From: CAYGHG01 sp964349515
Lineage (GTDB): Bacteria; Oederibacteriota; PGYV01; CAYGHG01
DNA: 29,159 nt
Assembly: GCA_964349515.1 (NCBI GenBank)
Contig: CAYGHG010000023.1
Coordinates: forward strand, 1-29,159
Reading direction: 5' to 3'
Shown here: positions 14,358 through 22,715 of the stretch, piece by piece
Numbering within the stretch: position 1 is the first letter of the stretch
Layout: the number at the start of each line of letters is the position of its first letter
Notes under the pieces: generated by a model
What the model saw: only the letters and a program-made list of their open reading frames with translations
Told to the model about the DNA's origin: nothing
Databases searched by the model: none
Position numbers and translations under genes: made by a program

Positions 14358-15128
14358 TCAGGCTTTAAAGACAGCCTTTTCTGCCTTAATAAGTTTCATA
14401 AGTTTCCTGTTATTCAAGTCAAAACTCAGCGGGGTAACTGTGATGTAACCCTGCTCAAGCGCGTGGGAGTCAGCCTTGTCTGCAAATCCGCCTATTCTTA
14501 TCCTGTTACCTATGTACAGGCGGTAGCCGCAGCCTTTTTTTATGTATTTTTCCTCGTATTCGCATCTTCCCTTTTCCATAAATTTAACACCTTTTATCCT
14601 TACGGCTGACGCGTCAGGGACATTTATGTTCAGAATCGAGTGATTTGGAATTCTGACTTTCCCCCGAGTCACCGCTTCTGCAATTTTAGCCGCATACTCT
14701 GCCGCGGTTTTAAAATCCCTTTTTTCTTCGTAAGACGCAAGTGATACCGCTATTGCGGGGATTCCCATTATTGCCGCTTCTGCGGCCGCCCCCACAGTTC
14801 CCGAGTACAGAATAAACCGGCCGTTATTCGGTCCGTGATTTATGCCGGAGACCACGAGATCCGGTTTTTTTCCCGCAAGCGCAAGTATTCCCAGTTTCAC
14901 GCAGTCGGCAGGAGTGCCGTTAATAGCAAAGGCTTTTAAGCCTTTAAACCTGACCTTTACCGGTTTAAGATCGCGAAGTATGGAAATAGCATGTGAGTAA
15001 CCGCTTTTTTCCGTGTCCGGCGCGCATATCATCACTTCTGCAAAAACCGCCATGGCGCCGGCAAGTTCGCGCAGCCCCTCGGCTTTGATTCCGTCGTCGT
15101 TTGATATCAGTATGAAAGGCTTTTTCAC
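14358..15128 (-). CDS. surE: 5'/3'-nucleotidase SurE
   Basis: This 256-residue enzyme is a metal-dependent phosphatase acting on nucleoside 5'- and 3'-monophosphates. It starts 'ILISNDDGIKAEGL' with metal ligands Asp11 and Asp12. Ser42 in 'KSGYSHAIS' and Asn97 in 'VSGINHGPNNG' complete the site, and 'NGTPADCVKLG' is also typical. Length is normal. It starts with GTG, which overlaps the stop of the upstream HAD gene (GTGA), so translation is likely coupled. Confidence 0.96.
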   Translation of the reverse strand: MKKPFILISNDDGIKAEGLRELAGAMAVFAEVMICAPDTEKSGYSHAISILRDLKPVKVRFKGLKAFAINGTPADCVKLGILALAGKKPDLVVSGINHGPNNGRFILYSGTVGAAAEAAIMGIPAIAVSLASYEEKRDFKTAAEYAAKIAEAVTRGKVRIPNHSILNINVPDASAVRIKGVKFMEKGRCEYEEKYIKKGCGYRLYIGNRIRIGGFADKADSHALEQGYITVTPLSFDLNNRKLMKLIKAEKAVFKA

Positions 15129-15874
15129 GCTGTTCCCGCTCCTTTTAATATTCCCCTTTTTTCATAAAAAACCAGCCCTTCAAGCAGCCCGGCCGCATAG
15201 GGCTCATTTGCCCTGTATATGTCCCTGCCCTTCAGCGTCTCTTTCAGCCCGTCCATCGCGTTGTTTACCATTATGCCGTGGTCAAAAGCCAGAAACATGT
15301 CAAGGTCATTTTCGCTGTCGCCTGCAACTATCACATTTTCCCTTTTAATCTCTTTTAAACCCGTCAGATACAAAGCAGCCTGCCCCTTATCACAAAGAGG
15401 CGGAATAATGTCAAGGAACCTGTTGTGGCTGAAAACAGCCTTGAACTCAAACCCCGCCTGTTTTAGAGCTTCAACAGCGCGAATGCTTAAAGCAGCGCCG
15501 TTTTTATCGGCAGAATAAGAAACTTTAAATTTCGGCATACAGCTGTGCGGTTCCATTCCTTCCACCGTATCAAGCACCTTTTTAATGGCTGCAGCATTAT
15601 AATTGCACCTGCCTATTTGTTCGTGCCATTCGCTTACAGGGATAAATACACCGTTTTCATTCAGAAATATATCCGCGCCTGTATTGAGGATAGCCGCATC
15701 GGGTATAATAAGAGGTTCAACAGCGAGTGCCTCTTCAAATTCTTCAAAGTTTCTGCCCGTTGCATAAACCAGATACAGTGACTCCCTGATTCCCTGAAGG
15801 CTTGCGTTCAGGCGGTTCAGCGCGTCCCTGCTTCCAAGCAGTGTCCCGTCAATATCACTTACGAGGCAGTACAT
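15125..15874 (-). CDS. HAD-IIB phosphatase, sucrose-phosphate-phosphatase-like
   Basis: The 249-residue product is a HAD hydrolase with motif I 'VSDIDGTLLG' (nucleophile Asp7, acid Asp9), motif II in 'VYATGRNFEEF', a cap domain in the middle, and motifs III/IV in 'CDKGQAALYL' and 'IVAGDSENDLDMF'. The 'VSDIDGT...LN' start and 'KGQAALYL' spacing resemble sucrose-6-phosphate phosphatases and related sugar phosphatases (HAD-IIB). No sucrose-phosphate synthase is in the window, so the real substrate is open. It overlaps the end of lnt by 20 bases and the start of surE by four. The ribosome site GAGGGG is close to the ATG. Confidence 0.85.
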   Translation of the reverse strand: MYCLVSDIDGTLLGSRDALNRLNASLQGIRESLYLVYATGRNFEEFEEALAVEPLIIPDAAILNTGADIFLNENGVFIPVSEWHEQIGRCNYNAAAIKKVLDTVEGMEPHSCMPKFKVSYSADKNGAALSIRAVEALKQAGFEFKAVFSHNRFLDIIPPLCDKGQAALYLTGLKEIKRENVIVAGDSENDLDMFLAFDHGIMVNNAMDGLKETLKGRDIYRANEPYAAGLLEGLVFYEKRGILKGAGTA

Positions 15875-17411
15875 AACCCCTCACAGTCTGCGCAATAAAC
15901 CCCGCAATAAGAACTAAAGATATCAGCGCAATAAACCATGCCCCGTGTTTTGTATAAAAAGTCCTGCCGCCCTCGTTGAGTTTTACAGTGCCGCTTATAT
16001 ATGCCTTTTCATACAGTTTTGTCGGCGAGATGATGCGCCCTTCCGGGTCTATAAAAGCCGAAATACCCGACTCTACGCTGCGCATTATCCACATCCTGTT
16101 CTCAACAGCCCTAAGCGCCGTATTCTGCATTACCTGGGCAGAGGCAGGAGTCACGCCGTACCAGCTCTCATATGACAGGTGCGCCAGCACAGAAGCGCCT
16201 TTATTGGCGAATGCCCTTGCGCCTTCCGGAAAAAGGCTGTCGTAGCAAATCATAGCCCCTATTTTAAAATCCCCCGTATCAAGGGGCTCAAACCCGGACC
16301 CTTTTGTGAAACCTATGTACCCATACCTGCGCACCACTTTTTTAATAAAAGCGAATCTGTCCTGGAGGGGTATGTATTCACCGAACGGCACAAGTTTGTG
16401 CTTTGAGTAGTGGGAAAGCAATTTGCCTTTTTTTGACACTGCATAAGCGGTGTTAAAGTAACTCGGCTCGCCTTGTTTAAATTCCGCCCTGTCAGCGCCT
16501 GTTATGTGCACTGATTTATTGCCTGTCATTGCCGCTATCCTCACCGCCTGCTCGGGCCTGATATTAAGTATATCCGGAAAAGATGTCTCCGGCCATACAA
16601 CAACATCATACGTTTCTTTAGTCTGCTTTTGCGCCCCGGATATCAGCGAGCGGGCATTGGCTATAGCCCTGTCGCGGAACTCCGCGTCCCAGCCTGAATC
16701 CTGGTCAATATTCGGCTGAAGTATGAGCACTTTTAACTCACTGCCCTGCGGTGCTTTGTAATAAAGAGAGCCCGCGGCGGCGGCAAATATAAGCACCGCC
16801 GAAAGAGTTAATGACAGAACCGAGTCCGGCCGCCTCCATCCCATTTTTCTGTGCTCAATAAAATAGGCGGCGTATCCGTTTACGGCATAAATAAGAAATA
16901 TAAGCCCGTAGGCGCCGGCAAAAGGCAGAATTTTTGTGATAAAAGTGAATTTCAGCTGTGACTGCGCGGGGTTTAGCAGCGGGAATCCTCCCAACACAAG
17001 GTGCTCCCTGACAAACTCAAATAATGTGAATACTACAGGCAGGCTTAACAGGGTTGAAATACCGGCTCTTTTTTCAAGAATTTTAACTGCTATCGCGGCA
17101 ACAGCCCCGTGCAAGGCCATCAGAAGCGCCAGAGAAAGCCAGCTCACATAAGCAAACCCGCCCATTGGTTTTACGTTTTTCAGCCAGTAGAGTGATATTA
17201 TAAAAAAAACCGCGTGGCATATCAGGGCGTAGTAACCCGAGAGTTTTACCGACTCTTCCCTCACAAGCACATAAAAGAAAGGCAGATAAGCCGCCCAAAT
17301 AAGGAAAAAAAGCGGGTTATCGTGGCCCTGAAAAAAAATATTGGGAAAACTAAGGCTCATAAGAATGCCGCTCAAAACAGACAGCCCGGTCATTCGCAGG
17401 TCGCTTTTCAT
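15855..17411 (-). CDS. lnt: Apolipoprotein N-acyltransferase
   Basis: The 518-residue inner-membrane enzyme adds the third acyl chain to lipoproteins. The first 215 residues hold about six membrane helices, and a nitrilase-like domain follows in the periplasm. The catalytic triad is visible as Glu275 ('VVWPETSFPD'), Lys337 ('YSKHKLVPFGEYIP') and Cys389 ('AMICYDSLFPEGAR'). A final hydrophobic segment near the C-terminus anchors it. Length matches E. coli Lnt (512). The ATG has a GGAGAG site. It is the first gene after a bidirectional terminator, so a promoter should lie within the 47 bases upstream, but I see no convincing one. Several predicted lipoproteins in the same block are potential substrates. 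Confidence 0.95.
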   Translation of the reverse strand: MKSDLRMTGLSVLSGILMSLSFPNIFFQGHDNPLFFLIWAAYLPFFYVLVREESVKLSGYYALICHAVFFIISLYWLKNVKPMGGFAYVSWLSLALLMALHGAVAAIAVKILEKRAGISTLLSLPVVFTLFEFVREHLVLGGFPLLNPAQSQLKFTFITKILPFAGAYGLIFLIYAVNGYAAYFIEHRKMGWRRPDSVLSLTLSAVLIFAAAAGSLYYKAPQGSELKVLILQPNIDQDSGWDAEFRDRAIANARSLISGAQKQTKETYDVVVWPETSFPDILNIRPEQAVRIAAMTGNKSVHITGADRAEFKQGEPSYFNTAYAVSKKGKLLSHYSKHKLVPFGEYIPLQDRFAFIKKVVRRYGYIGFTKGSGFEPLDTGDFKIGAMICYDSLFPEGARAFANKGASVLAHLSYESWYGVTPASAQVMQNTALRAVENRMWIMRSVESGISAFIDPEGRIISPTKLYEKAYISGTVKLNEGGRTFYTKHGAWFIALISLVLIAGFIAQTVRGYVLPRK

Positions 17412-17458
17412 TAATACTCTCCGGATTTATATTTGATAAATGATAATACATCTTAAAC

Positions 17459-17500
17459 AAAAAGACAAGGCAGATAAACACACATCTGCCTTGTCTTTTT
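17459..17500. terminator. Perfect bidirectional hairpin terminator after flgK
   Basis: A 17-bp perfect inverted repeat (17459-17475 with 17484-17500, loop of eight bases) begins with an A run and ends with TCTTTTT, so it can act in either direction. It lies 35 bases past the flgK stop and just before the lnt gene, separating the flagellar block from the housekeeping block. Confidence 0.88.
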
Positions 17501-17534
17501 GCTGAATTCTGTTATAACTGACTGCCGGCCTGCC

Positions 17535-19640
17535 TTACTCCCAGCTGCTTGAAGGGCTCGCGGTCCTGTTAATCAGCATATTCATCATTTCGTCAATCAC
17601 CCCAAGCAGCCTGACCGACGCGTCATACGCCCTCTGGTATGCCTTGGCGCGCGCGAGTTCCTCGTTTTCATCAACTTTTGTTATTGCATCCTGAAGCTTT
17701 ACAAGCTGGTTAAGAGATGCCCCGTATTCGTCAAGAATGTTTTCGCTTGTTTGTATCTCGTTCTCGGCGCTTTTGATGACTGAATCATACGCCTCGCCAA
17801 AGCGGACATTGCTGTTTATTTTCATTACAGCTGCCATGTTGCCGGTCTTGTCAACTATGGAAAACGGCGCTATCACGTTTATTCCCGCGCCGCTGTTGTT
17901 GCCGGTTGCGAACCGGAATTTCTGCCCGACTTCATCAAAAGTGCCTACCGCCATATTCGGAAGCGGCGCGCCGTTCATCTGAAGTATTCTGATGACGTCA
18001 AGCACTATCGGGTCGCTTTTCCTCCAGTTTACCTCGTACTGCACATTATTGTATTCAACTATAACCGTCCCCTCTTCTGTCAAAAGCGCAACATCAAGGT
18101 ATCTTGCCTGCGCGTCCCATGTGTGCCCTACCGCCGTGCCTCTCAGCTGGTCCTCCCCCGTTGATTCGGAATAATTGACAGGCGACATACTCGTGCGCTC
18201 GTTTCTTAATTCAAGAAGGTTAAGAAGCGGCGCCACGACCACGCCTCCCGCGACTTTCGGCGAACCGCTTATGTCAAGTTCCTGTATCCTGATGGGCGCA
18301 TTTGTAACCATAAAGAATGTGTGGTTAACGTCGTCAAAAACAGCGGAGAACCTGTCAGAGTAATAATTGATTTTCTGTACGAGGTCTCCTATTGTTTCTG
18401 CCGCATTAAAAAATATGTCAATATCCCCAACCCTCAGGATCCCGTCAGAACCGAGCGGCGTGGCCGATGTAAGCGTCGGCTTTTGCCTGGAGGTCACAAA
18501 ATTACTCATCATTTTGGATTCCAGATTGGCAAGTATGTCCGCCATATCGCCTGCTTCATACTTTGAGTGACCTATATTTGTTCCTCCGAGCAGCCCTTTG
18601 TTAACCGATATAGTAGACGCCTTGTTTCCCTGGAAGAAGTTCATGCCCGCCGCGGCCGCATTATGAAATTTGTTTACCGTTGTAATCAGGCTGTTTGCTA
18701 GGTTGTCAAGCTCAACCTTATAGCCGTGTATGACCTGGTCCCTCATTTCAAGCAGCCCCGCGAGCTTTCCTTTCTGTATGGCTGTGTTAATTCTTACAGG
18801 CTTTACCGCGCCTGCGTACTCGAAAAGCCCTACATCTTCAAGCTTTGAGTCCTTAGCTCCGGCCATAGTGGTCATGGAATTGTAGCCGTCATTGCCGTTT
18901 ACCAAAACATGTCCGTTTACGTGCACAACGAGCGACCCGTCAGTCCTTTCTCCTATGTGTATATTTACAAGAGCTGAAAGTTTATTAATAACTTCATTAC
19001 GTTTGTCAAGCAGGTCATTTGGGGACTGCCCCCGGCCGAGAGTCTGCGTTATCTGCCTGTTGAGTTCTGAAATCTCCAGTATATGCTGATTTATGGTTTT
19101 TACGGTGTTCTGGATTTCTGCGGTCACATCAAGCTGAAGATTGACAAGCTGGAAAGCCTTTTTATTGAGCATCTTTGAAACAGCTTCCGAAGAATTATAA
19201 AGTTCAATCTGCGCCGCATTTATATCACCCGGCGAGCCCGTCTTTGCAGCAGCGCTTAAATCCGCCCACCCTTTATAAAAATTATCCAGCTGCGCGCCGA
19301 GCTGGTTTGCGGTTATCCCGTCAATTTCCGGGAATACCGAACGCAGGCTCTGGTATATCAGCGCCTTTGCGTCCCACTTGCCTACATTTTCCCACTCTGC
19401 CCTTATCTGCCGGTCAAGATATATGTCGCGTATCCTTGATATGGAGCTTACGTATGAGCCTGTGCCGAGCTGCCCCCCGCCGTTTATGTTGTCTATAGCC
19501 TGTGTGGCGCTTAAAATTGAAAGCTGCCGTGAATACCCGGGACTATTCATATTCGCGATATTGTGCTGGGTGGTGTTTAATGCCGTTGTATGCGTCCTTA
19601 ATGACCTCAGTGCTGATTCAAGCCCCATAAGTAGTGACAT
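17535..19640 (-). CDS. flgK: Flagellar hook-associated protein 1 (FlgK)
   Basis: FlgK joins the hook to the filament and is exported through the flagellar type III system. The N-terminus carries the rod/hook motif 'NIANMNSPGYSRQ' (27-39). The C-terminus has the matching helix 'AKAYQRAYDASVRLLGVIDEMMNMLIN' in parts, as expected for axial proteins. At 701 residues it is longer than E. coli FlgK (547). The extra length is in the middle, where two segments (about 398-450 and 527-590) look like flagellin/hook IN-type inserts ('TIGDLVQKIN ... FSAVFDD'). The ATG has AAAGGGG eight bases upstream. It follows flgN and ends before a strong terminator; flgL is not present downstream. Confidence 0.95.
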   Translation of the reverse strand: MSLLMGLESALRSLRTHTTALNTTQHNIANMNSPGYSRQLSILSATQAIDNINGGGQLGTGSYVSSISRIRDIYLDRQIRAEWENVGKWDAKALIYQSLRSVFPEIDGITANQLGAQLDNFYKGWADLSAAAKTGSPGDINAAQIELYNSSEAVSKMLNKKAFQLVNLQLDVTAEIQNTVKTINQHILEISELNRQITQTLGRGQSPNDLLDKRNEVINKLSALVNIHIGERTDGSLVVHVNGHVLVNGNDGYNSMTTMAGAKDSKLEDVGLFEYAGAVKPVRINTAIQKGKLAGLLEMRDQVIHGYKVELDNLANSLITTVNKFHNAAAAGMNFFQGNKASTISVNKGLLGGTNIGHSKYEAGDMADILANLESKMMSNFVTSRQKPTLTSATPLGSDGILRVGDIDIFFNAAETIGDLVQKINYYSDRFSAVFDDVNHTFFMVTNAPIRIQELDISGSPKVAGGVVVAPLLNLLELRNERTSMSPVNYSESTGEDQLRGTAVGHTWDAQARYLDVALLTEEGTVIVEYNNVQYEVNWRKSDPIVLDVIRILQMNGAPLPNMAVGTFDEVGQKFRFATGNNSGAGINVIAPFSIVDKTGNMAAVMKINSNVRFGEAYDSVIKSAENEIQTSENILDEYGASLNQLVKLQDAITKVDENEELARAKAYQRAYDASVRLLGVIDEMMNMLINRTASPSSSWE

Positions 19641-19654
19641 TTTTTATTCCCCTT

Positions 19655-20119
19655 TCATATTGTTTTGTCAAAATTTGTTTTATCCGTGCTGCCGGACTCT
19701 TTTGTTTTGTCCGCCGCGAAATTCACGTAATCCACGTAATTTTTTACCATCCTCATATTTTTAGCGTTTACAGCTTCAGTCTTTTTGACTTGATCTATCA
19801 GTTGTTCAACCGCGGACCTTATGAGATTCGCGCTTTCAGCGTCCATTCCCGCCGCTAGGTCGTCAAGTTTGCATCCTGACTCCTTTGTAAAACCCGCATC
19901 CGAGGCAAGACTGTTAAAAATATCCTGTTTTTCCTTTTCAAGAACGCTTATTTTAATTATTAATTCTTCCTGCGACTTCACAGCCGCTTCAAGCTCTTTC
20001 AGATCACGATTTTCCAGTATTTCAGACTGCTTTTCAGCCGCAGAATAAAGTTTTTTATATTCAGAAGCCTGCTCTTCAATCTTGGCGGCAAATAACTTAA
20101 TCTTGTCAGCATTCATCAT
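19655..20119 (-). CDS. flgN: FlgN-family flagellar export chaperone
   Basis: The 154-residue, largely helical product has the length and coiled-coil character of FlgN, the cytoplasmic chaperone for FlgK and FlgL. Key stretches are 'ALKELEAAVKSQEELI'-like (seen as 'DLKELEAAVKSQEELI'), followed by 'ISVLEKEKQDIF'. FlgN sequences vary widely, so the call rests partly on place: it lies between flgM and flgK, the standard position. The start has two adjacent Met codons, and the ribosome site is weak. Confidence 0.82.
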   Translation of the reverse strand: MMNADKIKLFAAKIEEQASEYKKLYSAAEKQSEILENRDLKELEAAVKSQEELIIKISVLEKEKQDIFNSLASDAGFTKESGCKLDDLAAGMDAESANLIRSAVEQLIDQVKKTEAVNAKNMRMVKNYVDYVNFAADKTKESGSTDKTNFDKTI

Positions 20120-20134
20120 AAATATGCCGCGCCC

Positions 20135-20428
20135 TTAATCTTCAAGCAAAAATTTAGCACTAAGCTGGAAAGCAGGTACTCTATTGCCCTCTATTACCCT
20201 CTCCTGAATAGCCTTTTCAACAGACTCAATCCTTACATCGCTCATCTGATTAAGCGCTGTTAAAGCTTTTCCAAGCGACTTTGCCTGCCTGGAGATTTCA
20301 ACCCTGTCAGCAGCATAATCAGCAGTCTTGTTGGCCTGTGCCTTAGCCTGTCCCTGTTTTCCCGCCTGAATTTCATTAACCTGCTGTGGTATCAGCGGAT
20401 TGATGTTGCCTGCGTTGTTTACTGTCAT
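20135..20428 (-). CDS. flgM: Anti-sigma-28 factor FlgM
   Basis: The product (97 residues from the chosen start) holds FliA/sigma-28 inactive until the hook is finished and FlgM is exported. The C-terminal half shows the family pattern 'DRVEISRQAKSLGKAL', 'DVRIESVEKAIQERV' and a final 'LSAKFLLED'. The N-terminal half is polar and probably unstructured, as usual. The frame also has a Met two codons earlier (20434), but AGGAGG sits only two bases from it and eight from the ATG at 20428, so the latter is preferred. The gene is preceded by a sigma-28-type promoter, which would give feedback control. Confidence 0.9.
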   Translation of the reverse strand: MTVNNAGNINPLIPQQVNEIQAGKQGQAKAQANKTADYAADRVEISRQAKSLGKALTALNQMSDVRIESVEKAIQERVIEGNRVPAFQLSAKFLLED

Positions 20429-20464
20429 TTTCATCGCCTCCTTAATAATATTTCTATCAATAAT

Positions 20465-20491
20465 ATATCGGATTGACGAAAAAATACTTGA
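20465..20491 (-). promoter_or_regulatory. Sigma-28 (FliA/SigD)-type promoter upstream of flgM
   Basis: The minus strand reads TCAA, 15 bases, then TCCGATAT. The consensus is TAAA-N15-GCCGATAA, so the -10 element agrees at six of eight positions (seven of eight with the GCCGATAT form) and the spacing is exact. It lies about 37 bases upstream of the flgM ATG and just after the flgJ terminator, the place expected for a late promoter driving flgM-flgN-flgK. Confidence 0.75.
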
Positions 20492-20514
20492 GTTTTTTCT
20501 CGGTTAAAGCGAAG

Positions 20515-20544
20515 AAAAAACGCCTTATTTTTAAGGCGTTTTTT
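20515..20544. terminator. Hairpin terminator after flgJ
   Basis: A 13-bp stem (AAAAAACGCCTTA / TAAGGCGTTTTTT, loop of four T) begins five bases past the flgJ stop. The A and T runs on both flanks make it potentially bidirectional. It should end or reduce the rod-ring transcript before flgM. Confidence 0.85.
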
Positions 20545-20548
20545 ATGT

Positions 20549-20941
20549 TTAGATGGTTAAATCTGTTACGGGCCTGCCTGCAGCCTGTTTTTCAGGGGCA
20601 TAGATTGAGAGCTGTTTGGTAAGAACCGCCGCGAGCCCTATCCCGCCGGCTTTGGCAAGTTCTTTTGCGGTTTCATCATCATACATTTCGTGGAAAATTT
20701 CTTTTGCCTGGCTGTTTCCAAACAACGGGTCAGGCGGTATTGTTTTTCTCATCTGCTTGAGCATATAACCCAGGAATATGGATTCAAAATCCCTTGAAAC
20801 CTTTGCTATCTGCTTCATGTACTCGTCCCTTGACGAGTTCTTTACCTTTTCAGCGTTTGTCTCGGCTTCCTGCAGGCGCGAGGTCATATTCATCATCTGC
20901 GCCCTTGCCGCGATTTCGCTTGTACCCAAAAAGTCTGACAT
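20549..20941 (-). CDS. flgJ: Rod-binding (FlgJ N-terminal domain) protein
   Basis: The 130-residue product matches the rod-binding half of FlgJ: 'FESIFLGYMLKQMRKTIPP', 'FHEMYDDETAKELAKAGGIGLA' in parts, and 'LTKQL'. It helps cap or assemble the flagellar rod in the periplasm. The peptidoglycan-hydrolase domain found in E. coli FlgJ is absent, as in many non-enteric bacteria, where a separate enzyme is used. The ATG has AAGGGG seven bases upstream. It follows flgI by 11 bases and precedes a terminator. Confidence 0.93.
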   Translation of the reverse strand: MSDFLGTSEIAARAQMMNMTSRLQEAETNAEKVKNSSRDEYMKQIAKVSRDFESIFLGYMLKQMRKTIPPDPLFGNSQAKEIFHEMYDDETAKELAKAGGIGLAAVLTKQLSIYAPEKQAAGRPVTDLTI

Positions 20942-20952
20942 TTTTTTGCCCC

Positions 20953-22071
20953 TTATAAAATTTCTATTTCGGCGTGAAGCGAGCCGGAAGCTTTAATTGC
21001 CTGAAGAATTGTTATGATATCCTGCGATGAAGCCCCGAGTATGTTTAGAGCGTTTACAAGGTCAGATACATTTGCGCCCTGGGGCAGCGTTACCAGCTGG
21101 TTGCCGCCGCCCTCCACTTTTACACTTGCGTCCTCATAGACCATGGCTGACGCTCCCGGCAGAAATGAACTCGGCTGGGAAACCTGTTTTGAGACATTTA
21201 TCCTTACGTTAAAATTACCGTGGGCAACCGCACAAGTGTCGATCGCCACATCCGCCCCCATAACCACGGTGCCCGTGCGCTCGTTTATTACGACTTTATA
21301 TGACTTTTCCTCTGTCTCCACCCACAGCCCTTCTATCGCGGCTGCAAATTCCACATAGTTATTCTGGAAATCTACAGGAACCCTTATGCGTACCGTGCCT
21401 GCATCAACAGCGGCCGCAACCGGCCCGCTTGCTGCCCAAAACTGGGAGTTTATCACATCTGTCACCCTCCACGCCGAAGTGAAATCCGGAATGGTAAGTA
21501 AAAAGTGCATTGTATTTTTATCGTCAACAAAAGTAACCGGAACCTCGCGCTCCACCATCGCGCCGCTCGGCACTCTTCCGGTGGTCATCTTCGGCCTGGC
21601 ATGCATTCCGGCAAGCACTTCAGAACCCGTTGAAATGGAACCCTGTGCAATCGCGTAAGTATTTTCATCAAGCCCTTTTAATGTTGTCAGCAGAAGAACA
21701 CCGCCGTCAAGAGAGCGCGCATCGCCCATCGAAGATACCGTAACGTCTATTTTGTCGCCTTTCTTTGCAAAAGGGGGCAGTTGGGCTGTGACCATGACAG
21801 CAGCCACGTTCCTCACCCTTATCTGATTGGCGGAATCACTTATCCCGAACCTCTTTAACATATTGCCTATAGCCTGATTCGTAAACACGGTTGACGTACG
21901 GTCGCCTGTGCCTTTTAAACCCACCACAAGCCCGAAGCCCGTGAGCTGGTTGTCCCTGACGCCCTTAAAACGGCCTATGTTCCTTATTCTCATCTCAACA
22001 GCCATAACAGAAACGACTGTGACCGAAAGAATCACAACTAATGATATTATTCTGACCATAATCCTTTTCAT
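20953..22071 (-). CDS. flgI: Flagellar P-ring protein FlgI
   Basis: The 372-residue protein forms the P ring around the rod in the peptidoglycan layer. It has a Sec signal peptide with a cleavage site near 'SVMA|VE', then the family block 'IGRFKGVRDNQLTGFGLVVGL' in parts, 'GTGDRT', 'NVAAVMVTAQLPPFAKKG' and 'DVTVSSMGDA'. The C-terminus 'LVNALNILGASSQDIITILQAIK' in parts is also typical. Length matches the family (about 365). The ATG has a GAGGTGA ribosome site. It lies between flgH and flgJ in canonical order. Confidence 0.97.
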   Translation of the reverse strand: MKRIMVRIISLVVILSVTVVSVMAVEMRIRNIGRFKGVRDNQLTGFGLVVGLKGTGDRTSTVFTNQAIGNMLKRFGISDSANQIRVRNVAAVMVTAQLPPFAKKGDKIDVTVSSMGDARSLDGGVLLLTTLKGLDENTYAIAQGSISTGSEVLAGMHARPKMTTGRVPSGAMVEREVPVTFVDDKNTMHFLLTIPDFTSAWRVTDVINSQFWAASGPVAAAVDAGTVRIRVPVDFQNNYVEFAAAIEGLWVETEEKSYKVVINERTGTVVMGADVAIDTCAVAHGNFNVRINVSKQVSQPSSFLPGASAMVYEDASVKVEGGGNQLVTLPQGANVSDLVNALNILGASSQDIITILQAIKASGSLHAEIEIL

Positions 22072-22083
22072 CTTATCACCTCT

Positions 22084-22701
22084 TTAGAATATGCCGAGCC
22101 AGTCCAGTATCCTCGTCAGGAATCCCGGAGAAGTTTTTTCTCCTACAGGGCCCTTGCCTTCAAACTCTATTATAGCATCAGCCACAAAAGTGGAAACTAT
22201 TGTATTATCAGCCTGTATATCCGCCGCCCTTATGACACCTTTAATAATCAGATTCTGGTCCTCGTCGTTTATCTTTACTATTTTGGTTCCTTTAATGACA
22301 AGGTTTCCGTTGTGAAGCACCCGCTCCACCCTCGCAGAGAGTTTTGCGTAAAGTTTTCCGGCCCTGCTGGACCTGCCTCCGCCGTCCTGGTATTCCTGCC
22401 CGCCCATTGACCACGAAGGCACATAGGGAAAAGGGCTGACAACACCGCCGCCCCACGAGCTCATTCCCATACCGCCGCCAAGGCTCTGTTTTTTGGAAGT
22501 GGAAAGCGAAGCACTCTGATAACCTTCCACGGCCTCAACCACAATTACAGTCACTATATCCCCGACTTTATACGCCTTGTGGTCGGAATAAAACGAATCT
22601 ACGTCATCCGGATTCGCAATTTCATCGCACAGCGCCGCACCGGGCACGGCTATCACGGCAAAAACAACAGCCGCCAAAAAGTGAATTATCTTCTTTTTCA
22701 T
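22084..22701 (-). CDS. flgH: Flagellar L-ring protein FlgH
   Basis: From the preferred ATG at 22701 (AAGGAG seven bases upstream) the product has 205 residues. FlgH forms the outer-membrane L ring. The family features 'YKVGDIVTVIVVE', a central Gly/Ser-rich region, 'LYAKLSARVERVL', 'LVIKGTK' and 'IRAADIQADNTI' are present. The signal peptide ends in 'GAALC' with Cys25; FlgH is normally a lipoprotein, but Leu before Cys is unusual for a lipobox. The frame is open to 22719, overlapping the flgA stop, but that start lacks a ribosome site. Confidence 0.94.
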   Translation of the reverse strand: MKKKIIHFLAAVVFAVIAVPGAALCDEIANPDDVDSFYSDHKAYKVGDIVTVIVVEAVEGYQSASLSTSKKQSLGGGMGMSSWGGGVVSPFPYVPSWSMGGQEYQDGGGRSSRAGKLYAKLSARVERVLHNGNLVIKGTKIVKINDEDQNLIIKGVIRAADIQADNTIVSTFVADAIIEFEGKGPVGEKTSPGFLTRILDWLGIF

Positions 22702-22715
22702 CTTATTTCTCCTTA

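Noticed and set aside
17412..17458. Possible promoter just upstream of lnt
   Set aside because: TTGTTT and TATCAA at 16-base spacing can be picked out, but AT-rich sequence makes such matches likely by chance. A promoter is expected here but not supported.
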